Assembly: GCA_045533485.1 (NCBI GenBank) | Contig: JAZSHX010000043.1 | Coordinates: 1 to 64,000 of the forward strand | Source: Scatosoma sp045533485 | Lineage (GTDB): Bacteria > Bacillota > Clostridia > Christensenellales > Borkfalkiaceae | Length of the DNA stretch: 64,000 nucleotides | Reading direction: 5' to 3' | In this document: positions 56,029-63,539 of the stretch, one piece after another | Numbering within the stretch: position 1 is the first letter of the stretch | Layout: every line of letters starts with the position of its first letter | The notes under the pieces: model-generated | Databases searched by the model: none | Seen by the model: the letters and a program-made list of their open reading frames with translations, nothing else | What the model was told of the DNA's origin: nothing | Program-made: the position numbers and the translations under genes

Positions 56029-57894
56029 ATGAAAACCTATTACATGAAAATAAGAGAAAAATTCATACCTGAAATTCTTTCGGGGAACAAAAAACATGAA
56101 TATCGCTTGGCTTCGCCGGAAAGGACGCAGATTAAAATAGGCGATACGCTTGTATTGATTTCGAATCAAAATCGCAAAAAATTCATAAAAACAACTGTTA
56201 AAAAGGTTACAATATATAAAGGTTGGAAAGAAGCTTTAGAAGAAAATTGGGAACAAGATTTTAAAAATATATATTCTACATTAGAAGAAGCGTTGCATGA
56301 ATGCTATAAATTTTATCCAAAAAAAGAAGTGGATTGTTACGGCATAGTTGTGTTTGATGTTGAGCCACTGTTTATGACTTATGATAAAGTCAACATTTTG
56401 CTGGATACAAATATTATAATCAAGCGAGAGAGTGGAAATAATGCTTCTTATGAAGTGGCACAACTTTTTAACTGGTTTGCGAAAAATGCTATCTCTACAT
56501 ATATTCATAAAGCGACAAGAGATGAGCTTTCAGGATATGGGGATGAAAGGGCTAAAACAATAATGTTAACAAAGCTAAACTCCTATCATATATTACCTGA
56601 TTTCGCCAAGGTTGAAGATGTATATTTTGATGATGTCATATCACAGTATGCTCAAGATAAAAATGGAAAAATCGACAATGCATTGCTGAGAGAAGTTTAT
56701 GATTATAACGTTGATCTGCTTTTAACAGATGATGCCTTAATGTTAAAAAAAGCGGAGGATTTATACATTAGGGATAGAGTTCTTACATCTGCGGAGTTGT
56801 TAGCATATTTTGAAACGGCATATCCACAAAATATTGAGTATAAAATGCTTGCTGTAAAGTTGAAGACTTTTGGCGAGGTCGACTTATCTTCTACGTTTTT
56901 TGATACTTTAAGAGAAGATTACGGCGGGAAAGATTTCGATGATTGGTTTAAGCGAAAGGCGCTAAAAAAAGAACAAGCGTACGTGTTTGAAGATGAGGAC
57001 GGACTGCGTGGTTTCTTATATGTAAAAACTGAATATCCGAATGAGCCGGATTATTTAAAAGTAACACCTCGTTTAACTCCAAAAATTAGATTGAAAGTTG
57101 GGACATTAAAGATAAATAATAGTGGATTTAAGCTTGGGGAAAGGTTTTTAAAAATTGTTTTTGACAATGCAAGGGCACGTCGCGTTGAGGAAATATATGT
57201 GACATTATTCGAGGATAAGCGAGGAGAGGTTGCATATCTTAAAAGTTTTTTGGAGCAATGGGGCTTTAAATTACATGGGAAAAAGGATAATGGAGAATTG
57301 GTGTTAGTGAAAACGATGGAACAGTATAGTCACGATGATTCTCCAAAATTCAACTATCCCTTACTGCAAGATAATGCAAATTATAGGTTTTTACCGATAT
57401 TAGCAGAATATCATACCGATCTTTTTCCTGATAATATTTTAAAAAATGAAGACATGCATCTCTATGAGGATAATTTAGCTCATAGATATGCTATAGAAAA
57501 GATATATTTAACGGGTTCAGCGTTAAAAGGGACTAAGCCAGGGGATGTTTTGTTGATTTATAGAATGGGGAATTCTATTTATAAAAGAAATACATCAGTT
57601 GTTAGTGGGATTGCAATTGTGCAGGAAATTGTTTATACGAGCGATGTTGATGATTGTATAGCGAAATGTAAAGATCGCTCGATTTTTGATGAGAAGAGAA
57701 TTCATCAAGTTTATCCGCAATATAAAACCATAGTTAGGTTACTAGACTATCTTCCATTTTCACATGCTGTTACGCTAAATGAATTACGTCAAAATAAGAT
57801 AATTGATGCTTTTTCTGGGCCGCGGTCATTTGATCTTATTACTAAGGAACAATATGAAACTATCTACAAATTAGGAATGGAGGTGCAAGAATGA
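56029..57894 (+). CDS. ASCH-PIN-GNAT-PUA-like four-domain protein, toxin candidate
   Basis: This is a 621-residue multidomain protein. Residues 1-110 are an ASCH (PUA-like RNA-binding) domain (REKFIPEILSGNKKHEYRLA). Residues 120-262 are a PIN ribonuclease with a full acidic set: D126 (LLDTN), E166 (RDEL), D216 (KIDNALL) and D234/D235 (LTDD). Residues ~275-430 look like a GNAT acetyltransferase with an acetyl-CoA loop GFKLGERFLKIV and the motif WGFKLHGKK. Residues ~440-621 form another PUA/EVE-like domain (KPGDVLLIYRMG... VVSGIAIVQEI). The combination suggests an enzyme that binds RNA, cuts it and acetylates a target, perhaps tRNA. The ATG at 56029 (or 56026) follows AAGAGGA. It overlaps the next gene by 4 bases. 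Confidence 0.75.
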   Translation: MKTYYMKIREKFIPEILSGNKKHEYRLASPERTQIKIGDTLVLISNQNRKKFIKTTVKKVTIYKGWKEALEENWEQDFKNIYSTLEEALHECYKFYPKKEVDCYGIVVFDVEPLFMTYDKVNILLDTNIIIKRESGNNASYEVAQLFNWFAKNAISTYIHKATRDELSGYGDERAKTIMLTKLNSYHILPDFAKVEDVYFDDVISQYAQDKNGKIDNALLREVYDYNVDLLLTDDALMLKKAEDLYIRDRVLTSAELLAYFETAYPQNIEYKMLAVKLKTFGEVDLSSTFFDTLREDYGGKDFDDWFKRKALKKEQAYVFEDEDGLRGFLYVKTEYPNEPDYLKVTPRLTPKIRLKVGTLKINNSGFKLGERFLKIVFDNARARRVEEIYVTLFEDKRGEVAYLKSFLEQWGFKLHGKKDNGELVLVKTMEQYSHDDSPKFNYPLLQDNANYRFLPILAEYHTDLFPDNILKNEDMHLYEDNLAHRYAIEKIYLTGSALKGTKPGDVLLIYRMGNSIYKRNTSVVSGIAIVQEIVYTSDVDDCIAKCKDRSIFDEKRIHQVYPQYKTIVRLLDYLPFSHAVTLNELRQNKIIDAFSGPRSFDLITKEQYETIYKLGMEVQE

Positions 57895-58262
57895 AAAAGA
57901 AAATTTTAATTTCAATTAATCCTGAACACGTTGAAAATATTTTGAATGGCACAAAAAAATATGAGTATCGTAAAATTGCTGCAAAGCAAGATATTTCTTC
58001 CATTATTATCTATGAAACTATGCCCGTAAAAAGAATTGTTGCCGAAGCCGAAATTATAGACGTTTTAATGCTCTCACCTGAAGAACTGTGGGCTCAAACA
58101 AAAGATGCATCGGGAATTAGTAAAGCATTCTTTGATGAATATTTCCAAGACCGTGAAATTGCATATGCATATAAATTAGGGGAAGTCAAAAGATATGAAA
58201 CGCCAAAGACTTTATTGGATTACGGCATAAAAGCTGCCCCGCAATCGTTTGTATATATTTAG
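57891..58262 (+). CDS. Stand-alone ASCH-domain protein
   Basis: The 123-residue protein is a single ASCH domain (SINPEHVENILNGTKKYEYRK; YETMPVKRIVAEAEI). It resembles the N-terminal domain of the preceding protein, so it may act as a partner or immunity factor competing for the same RNA. It shares the ATGA stop/start overlap and has a GGAGGTG site. Confidence 0.85.
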   Translation: MKKKILISINPEHVENILNGTKKYEYRKIAAKQDISSIIIYETMPVKRIVAEAEIIDVLMLSPEELWAQTKDASGISKAFFDEYFQDREIAYAYKLGEVKRYETPKTLLDYGIKAAPQSFVYI

Positions 58263-58312
58263 GAGAATATAGAGAAGGTGCCTGCTAAAAAAGGTCAGTA
58301 TTCAAATTTTGC

Positions 58313-58339
58313 TACGCAGTAAACAAAGAAAAGGGAATT
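58313..58339. repeat. 27-bp direct repeat, copy 2
   Basis: Identical to 55419-55445, starting 50 bases after the ASCH gene stop codon. A strong terminator follows it. Confidence 0.9.
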
Positions 58340-58398
58340 GAGAAATTTACGCTATGAGAAGTGAGTAAATACTCGCATATTTTTTTCACATAAAAACC

Positions 58399-58433
58399 AA
58401 AAGGTTGACAATGTTTGACATTGTCAACCTTTT
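58399..58433. terminator. Perfect 15-bp terminator hairpin
   Basis: AAAAGGTTGACAATG (58399-58413) and CATTGTCAACCTTTT (58419-58433) pair perfectly around TTTGA, with T and A runs on both sides. It ends the ASCH operon and also the minus-strand gene at 58476. Confidence 0.95.
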
Positions 58434-58475
58434 TTCTTTTGCTATAATACTGCTACGTCTTCATGAACAGAAGAG

Positions 58476-58640
58476 TTACTTTATTTCTTCAACAGAAATG
58501 CGGAAGTTTTGACCATTCAAAAAATGCACCTGCAAAGCACTTTCTTCTTCAGTATATGTAGCCACGATTTCGTCCTTTATAAGTAACGTGATTTCTTCCG
58601 TTAAATCTCTAACGGAAATTTGTCTTTGATTGTTTTCCAT
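58476..58640 (-). CDS. 54-residue hypothetical protein
   Basis: The start at 58640 follows TAGGAG. The protein is acidic, with alternating strands and helices, and has no recognised family. It is divergent from the double-XRE gene and shares its control region. Its promoter is TTGCAT (58730-58725) and TATAAT (58707-58702), with 17-base spacing on the minus strand. Confidence 0.65.
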   Translation of the reverse strand: MENNQRQISVRDLTEEITLLIKDEIVATYTEEESALQVHFLNGQNFRISVEEIK

Positions 58641-58705
58641 GCTGTTTTCTCCTACAATTATTTTATTCAATCAAATCGCGCGCCAATTTGTTTGTACTTC
58701 TATTA

Positions 58706-58755
58706 TATCTTCACTCTTTGGATTATGCAACCAAATAATACAGAAAGTGAAGATA
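58706..58755. promoter_or_regulatory. Inverted-repeat operator between divergent genes
   Basis: TATCTTCACT (58706-58715) and AGTGAAGATA (58746-58755) are perfect inverted 10-mers, 30 bases apart. Inside them TTTGG and CCAAA form a second inverted pair. The left arm overlaps the -10 box of the minus-strand gene; the right arm overlaps GATAAT, the likely -10 box for the gene at 58782. Confidence 0.8.
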
Positions 58756-58781
58756 ATATTTTGTAGAAAGAGGACTACTTT

Positions 58782-59225
58782 ATGGATATTTTGTCGAAAC
58801 TGCCTGAACGGCTTAAAGAACTGATGTTTGATAGGGGTATAAACGCACCAAATCTCGCGGAAAAGCTAGATGTCGGAGCGAATACAATCACGCGCTATTT
58901 GCAGGGCGTAAGCACGCCAAACTTCGATATTTTTGTCAAACTTATCGAATACTTTAACTGTTCGGCTGATTTTTTACTTGGTTTGGAAGAGCAGCCCTTT
59001 TACGAGAAGAAATTCCTTCCTGTTCCGCCGTTTGCTGAACAATTCCGCAAAGCGATGGAAGAATGTAAGACGACACAGTACGCATTGAAAAAGAAAACGG
59101 GTATTTCGTGGAATAATTTCCATAAGTGGTTGAATGGAAAGAGCAAACCATATCCTGACAGCTTGGTCAAAATTGCTCTCGCAATGGAATGTACCATCGA
59201 TTTTCTTTTGGGTAGAATAAATTGA
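58782..59225 (+). CDS. Double XRE-domain regulator
   Basis: The 147-residue protein has two helix-turn-helix domains in a row: residues ~8-65 (NLAEKLDVGANTITRYLQG, ending in SADFLLGLEE) and ~85-145 (YALKKKTGISWNNFHKWLNG, ending in IDFLLGRIN). Both halves end with the same DFLLG motif, which indicates an internal duplication. It likely binds the paired inverted repeat at 58706-58755. The site AGAGGA precedes the ATG. Confidence 0.85.
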   Translation: MDILSKLPERLKELMFDRGINAPNLAEKLDVGANTITRYLQGVSTPNFDIFVKLIEYFNCSADFLLGLEEQPFYEKKFLPVPPFAEQFRKAMEECKTTQYALKKKTGISWNNFHKWLNGKSKPYPDSLVKIALAMECTIDFLLGRIN

Positions 59226-59239
59226 ATATATAATTTACG

Positions 59240-59267
59240 AAAAAGTCGCAAATTTTTGCGGCTTTTT
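59240..59267 (+). terminator. Intrinsic terminator after the double-XRE gene
   Basis: AAAAAG-CGCAAA pairs with TTTGCG-CTTTTT, and a T run follows. Confidence 0.85.
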
Positions 59268-59337
59268 TCATTTTTACAGGCAAAAATAGTGTTTTTGTGG
59301 ACTTAAATAAAACATTTAAAAAATTAAACAACAGCTA

Positions 59338-59380
59338 TTGACTTATTTGAAAAGATGTGGTATAATAATTTTATTATACC
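59338..59380 (+). promoter_or_regulatory. Promoter with perfect 22-bp palindromic operator
   Basis: TTGACT (59338-59343) and TATAAT (59361-59366) have 17-base spacing. GGTATAATAA (59359-59368) and TTATTATACC (59371-59380) form a perfect palindrome over the -10 box and the transcript start. The small XRE protein encoded next is the obvious binder. Confidence 0.88.
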
Positions 59381-59395
59381 AAAGGGGTATCTAAT

Positions 59396-59605
59396 ATGGC
59401 AGTAAGTTACAATAAATTGTGGAAATTATTAATCGACAAAGGGATGACGAAAACAAAGTTGCGATTGCAAACAGATATGTCAACAGCCACGCTTGCGAAA
59501 TTAAGTAAAAATGAAACAGTTTCTATGGATGTTATGTTGCGTATTTGCAAAGTTTTAGATTGCAATGTCGGCGATATTATGGATGTTGAAATAGAAGAAA
59601 AATAA
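59396..59605 (+). CDS. Small XRE-type controller protein
   Basis: The 69-residue protein is a minimal Cro/C1 helix-turn-helix of the YozG-like type (LRLQTDMSTATLAKLSKNETVSMDVMLRICKVLDCNVGDIMD; helix positions 22-62). It resembles the C proteins and small regulators that head restriction and defence operons. It is followed by the ParB-like gene after 17 bases, and is expected to repress through the palindrome at its promoter. Confidence 0.88.
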   Translation: MAVSYNKLWKLLIDKGMTKTKLRLQTDMSTATLAKLSKNETVSMDVMLRICKVLDCNVGDIMDVEIEEK

Positions 59606-59622
59606 GAAACGAGGGTGAGATT

Positions 59623-60858
59623 ATGATTACTAGAGCAGAAGCAAAAACAAAAATTGCAACCATTATGGCTACGCATAATCCTATCAAAACAGGGCTTACT
59701 CTTCCAGTGAGAAAAGGTGAGACTTTTAAGGTGTTTCGTATCCCCATTGATTTACTCGTTCCAAATATTTTAAATGATAGAATTACTTGGAGAATTAGGG
59801 AATATGAAGCCGCGAATAGCCGTCAATTGAGCATTGAAAATGCAGCTGATGTAGAGTATTTATATACTTTAATACTTGAAGAGCATCCTGCGGAGAATGA
59901 ACGGACTTTAGCGGATTTAGCGAGAAATGGACAGCAAATTGATGGGGTTATAACTAATACAGGTATTATTATTGACGGTAATCGCCGAGCAACGCTTTTG
60001 CGTGTATTGTTTAAAGGGGAAGCTGAAAGATTTAGACAAAGCGTTGAGGATTTTAGATATTTTAATGCAATTGTTTTGCCTGAAGACATGGACAACAAAG
60101 AAATAATGGCAATGGAAACCATGTTGCAAATCGGTGCAGATAAAAAAATAGATTATAACCGTATTTGTTTGTATATCAAAGTGGATAACTTAAGGAAGGC
60201 AGGCTGTACCTATAGTCAAGTAAAGCAATATATGAATCTTAAGTCTGAAAAAGACGTTGAAGATATGGAAAGTATTTTTGCCTTAATGCAAGAATATTTA
60301 ATTGCAATTGGAAAGCCGAATCACTTTACGCTTTTAGATAAATTGGAGGATCAGTTTATCAACACAAGGACGGTTTTTAAACGTTTGGATAATGGTAGCT
60401 ATCATGCAGAATGGGATTATACGGAAGCTGATGTGGCCAATTTCAAAATGGTTTGCTACGATTATATGCGTGCAAAATTTGAAGGTAAAAAATATAGAGA
60501 TAAATTAGTAGGGAAACCTAATAAAACAGACGGCGTCTTTATTGAAAAGACGGTGTGGGACGCATTTTTAGAACACCATGAGGAGATTATCGATAAAAAT
60601 AATCCTGAAACGGAACAGGATTGGGAGTTGCTTGGTAAGAAAGGTGGGAAATTTGAAAGAAACTTAAATGATGCAGAACAAAAGCTTATAACAGTTCTGA
60701 ATGATAAGAATCTTTCCAAATTAATTCGTGAAATTCAAATAAAAGTGGATCGCATATCTGAGTTAACAGATGATATGGAAGAAATTACGGATGAGGATTT
60801 GGAAAACTTGAAAAAGTTGTCTAAATCAATCTATAAAATAACAAAAAAGTATGAGTAA
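59623..60858 (+). CDS. ParB/sulfiredoxin-like protein with DGNRR motif
   Basis: The 411-residue protein has a ParB/Srx-type N-terminal domain: VFRIPIDLLVPN (36-48), a helical stretch, then GVITNTGIIIDGNRRATLLR with DGNRR at residues 118-122. Domains of this fold bind or hydrolyse nucleotides (CTP or ATP) and can nick DNA. The remaining ~280 residues are helical and acidic, ending in a coiled coil. It overlaps the helicase gene by 8 bases, so the two are coupled. There is no partition ParA, so chromosome segregation is unlikely. Confidence 0.78.
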   Translation: MITRAEAKTKIATIMATHNPIKTGLTLPVRKGETFKVFRIPIDLLVPNILNDRITWRIREYEAANSRQLSIENAADVEYLYTLILEEHPAENERTLADLARNGQQIDGVITNTGIIIDGNRRATLLRVLFKGEAERFRQSVEDFRYFNAIVLPEDMDNKEIMAMETMLQIGADKKIDYNRICLYIKVDNLRKAGCTYSQVKQYMNLKSEKDVEDMESIFALMQEYLIAIGKPNHFTLLDKLEDQFINTRTVFKRLDNGSYHAEWDYTEADVANFKMVCYDYMRAKFEGKKYRDKLVGKPNKTDGVFIEKTVWDAFLEHHEEIIDKNNPETEQDWELLGKKGGKFERNLNDAEQKLITVLNDKNLSKLIREIQIKVDRISELTDDMEEITDEDLENLKKLSKSIYKITKKYE

Positions 60859-62839
60859 TCTTTTTATTGATATCATTGGGAAAAATGAAATTATTATACA
60901 AGGACTGGAATTTATTCAAGGACGTCCTGCAATAAAGTTAAATATTTTTCTTAGCAGCTTTAGAAATTTTATCCGAAAACAAACTTCTAATGAGCTTACA
61001 TTTAATTTTAGAGACGAGCCGGATTTAATTGTTGGTAAGACGCTGACTTCAATTGTTGCCTTTATTGAGGGATTAGGGTTTAATGTGGAGATATCTTCAA
61101 GCATGAAAATTCTTTTTGATGGCTTTAATTCCCATCAAAATAATTTTGTTGAAACAAAGGAAAAATTGGGGAAAGTTGTAACGAGAGATATTTCTAGTGA
61201 TATAGAATTTCAAGAGTTTTGTTTGTTTTGCGATAATACGTTAAGCATACAATTACGGCCATACCAATATAAAGCAGCATACCTTTTATCAACAGGGAAA
61301 GGGGGGTTTGATTTTTCTGTTCCAGGCGCAGGGAAAACCATCATAACCTATGCAACTTACAGCTATTTAAAAAATCAACATCACATAGATAAACTTTTTG
61401 TTATAGGGCCAATTAGTTCTTATAATGCTTGGTTTGAAGAGTTTATCACATGTTTTGGCGTTGCTCCTGACTTCGAGAATTTATCGGTAATTAATACGGC
61501 GGATTGTAAGGCCTATTTAACGGCCTCTACTACAAATCATAAAAATATAACATTTATTAATGGGGATAAGGTTCGTTTATTAGCTTCAGAAATTAAATAT
61601 TATTTGAATAATGATAGTATTTTGCTTGTTATTGATGAGGCTCATAAAATTAAAAATCCTAATGCGTCAATCACTAGAGCCGTTATGGATATTAGCCAAT
61701 TCGCAAAATCGAGGATTCTGTTAACAGGTACTCCATTACCGAATGGCTATGAAGACTTATGGTCACTAATGATGACTTTTTCTCCTTTTGATAAAATACT
61801 TCCATATAATTACAGCCAGCTTAAAACTTTTACAAAAAGTGGCATTTCCGAAAAACAAGAAGAGCGTTTGCGGTCATCTATTAAACCTTACTATTCGCGA
61901 ATTTCAAAGAAGTTTTTATTGCAAAACAAGGAGTTGTTGCCGACAATTGAACGTTCAATATATGTCGATATGGATGATGAGCAATTATTCCTGTATGAAA
62001 AGTTGAATGCGTTTTGTGGAAAAATTAAAGAAGAAATTGATGAAGATTTTCTAGTAGCACTAAAAAAAGCTGTACTGATAAGGAAAATGCAAATTTCAGC
62101 TAATCCAGCTTTATTATTAAGAGGGTTGATGAATTCCATGGATGAACTGATGGAAGAATATATTGATTCTTATTATAAAGATAATGACGAAATTGAAAAA
62201 TTGATTTTAGCTGATAATAAAATAAAAAAAGAACTTTTAACCTCTGAAATTATGCGAATTGTACAACGTTATGCGCGTGAAAGTATTACGACGAGAAAAA
62301 ATATTCAAGCAGTAAAGTTGATACAAGCGTTAGTAGCTCAAGGGAAAAAGGTTTTAGTTTGGGAAATTTTTGTAGGGAATATGGAAACCTTAAAAAATTT
62401 AATCGAAGCTGAAATCAATATGCCAGTGGAACTCGTTAACGGAACAATAACTGGGCAGGAGCGACAAGATGCAATCGCTCGTTTTAGAAATGGGAATAGC
62501 ATGGTTTTAATTGCAAATCCGGCGACATTAGCTGAATCAATCTCATTACATAAGGTTTGCCAAAATGCAATTTATGTTAATAGAAATTTTAATGCAGCTC
62601 AATTTATTCAGTCTAAAGATCGTATTCATCGAATCAATATGCCTACTGGAGCAACTGCAACTTACTATTTTCTCATAAATGAGAATACTGTTGATGGTGT
62701 TGTCGGCGAAAAACTTGCATTAAAAGAACAAAGAATGCTAGCAATATTAGATGCTGACGATATTGAAATAGGTGGATCAGAATTTGAAGATGGCAGTATT
62801 ATGTCGAAAAAAGATATTGAAGACTCTTTTGATAAATAG
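60851..62839 (+). CDS. SNF2-family DNA helicase/translocase
   Basis: The 662-residue protein has a ~130-residue N-terminal domain without known motifs, then a SNF2-type motor: RPYQYKAAY (Q-like motif), VPGAGKT (157-163), DEAH (262-265), LLTGTPLPN (291-298), and C-terminal motifs with VLIANPATLAESISLHKV and QSKDRIHRI. SNF2 motors move along DNA and are common in defence systems (for example DISARM). This one is shorter and lies next to a ParB-like and a MutH-like protein. Confidence 0.88.
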   Translation: MSNLFIDIIGKNEIIIQGLEFIQGRPAIKLNIFLSSFRNFIRKQTSNELTFNFRDEPDLIVGKTLTSIVAFIEGLGFNVEISSSMKILFDGFNSHQNNFVETKEKLGKVVTRDISSDIEFQEFCLFCDNTLSIQLRPYQYKAAYLLSTGKGGFDFSVPGAGKTIITYATYSYLKNQHHIDKLFVIGPISSYNAWFEEFITCFGVAPDFENLSVINTADCKAYLTASTTNHKNITFINGDKVRLLASEIKYYLNNDSILLVIDEAHKIKNPNASITRAVMDISQFAKSRILLTGTPLPNGYEDLWSLMMTFSPFDKILPYNYSQLKTFTKSGISEKQEERLRSSIKPYYSRISKKFLLQNKELLPTIERSIYVDMDDEQLFLYEKLNAFCGKIKEEIDEDFLVALKKAVLIRKMQISANPALLLRGLMNSMDELMEEYIDSYYKDNDEIEKLILADNKIKKELLTSEIMRIVQRYARESITTRKNIQAVKLIQALVAQGKKVLVWEIFVGNMETLKNLIEAEINMPVELVNGTITGQERQDAIARFRNGNSMVLIANPATLAESISLHKVCQNAIYVNRNFNAAQFIQSKDRIHRINMPTGATATYYFLINENTVDGVVGEKLALKEQRMLAILDADDIEIGGSEFEDGSIMSKKDIEDSFDK

Positions 62840-62848
62840 GAGGAACTT

Positions 62849-63535
62849 ATGATTATTAATGAACAAATTATAGGAGAAATAACGGCTTTAGCTGAGAGAT
62901 ATAAAACTATCCCGATACAAAAAGTAGCCAATAAGCTGTGCATCAATATGACGGCGAAACAAAGTTTTAGTCTTGTAATAAAGCATTTGTTTAAGAATGA
63001 GTTGTCTGAAGCGACTCAAAAAATTTTAGAAGAAAATTGTTATGATATTAAGACAATTGTATTGGAAAAATATGGGTCCTTAAAGGAGTCTATATCTTTA
63101 CCCATGTTTAAATATTGCGATATTATTAAAGAACAATGGGAAACGAGTACATTAAGAAACTATTTATATAATCGAGTATTTATTTTTGTAGTATTTAGAT
63201 ATAATACTTCTCGTGATTGTAGAATTGAAACGATATGTCCATGGACAATGTCTACCGCTATATTGGACAAAGATATTAAGCAAATGTGGACAAAAACTGT
63301 AGACTGTATTCGCCTGGGGCATATTGTCAAATATATTGATAATAATGGAAGACGTCACACGTTTTTCCCCGCAGCAAGTGAAAGTCCCTATATGCATGTA
63401 AGACCGCACGCGCGGAATAGTGATGATACTATTCCGCTTCCTGTTCCCGATGCCTTAACGGGGGTAACAGTTTACCCAAAACATAGTTTTTGGCTGAATA
63501 AAGGATTTATTGCAAAAATTGTAAGTCGGGATTGA
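62849..63535 (+). CDS. MutH/Sau3AI C-terminal-domain-like protein
   Basis: The 228-residue protein matches the C-terminal (second MutH-like) half of Sau3AI-type enzymes, as I recall it: KESISLPMFKYCDIIKEQWETS (79-100), RVFIFVVFRY (109-118), PYMHVRPHARNSDDTIPLP (180-198) and KHSFWLNKGFIAKIV (211-225). MutH cuts with an Asp...Glu-x-Lys set; here the equivalent stretch near residues 77-85 appears to carry Ser, Ser and Pro. This half should therefore bind DNA, perhaps modified sites, without cutting. The N-terminal catalytic half of Sau3AI is absent. The start follows AGGAGG. Confidence 0.72.
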   Translation: MIINEQIIGEITALAERYKTIPIQKVANKLCINMTAKQSFSLVIKHLFKNELSEATQKILEENCYDIKTIVLEKYGSLKESISLPMFKYCDIIKEQWETSTLRNYLYNRVFIFVVFRYNTSRDCRIETICPWTMSTAILDKDIKQMWTKTVDCIRLGHIVKYIDNNGRRHTFFPAASESPYMHVRPHARNSDDTIPLPVPDALTGVTVYPKHSFWLNKGFIAKIVSRD

Positions 63536-63539
63536 TACT

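Noticed and set aside
59623..60858. Chromosome or plasmid partition ParB
   Set aside because: No ParA partner or parS-like 16-bp palindrome is nearby, and the protein is coupled to an SNF2 gene; a defence-type ParB-like role fits better.
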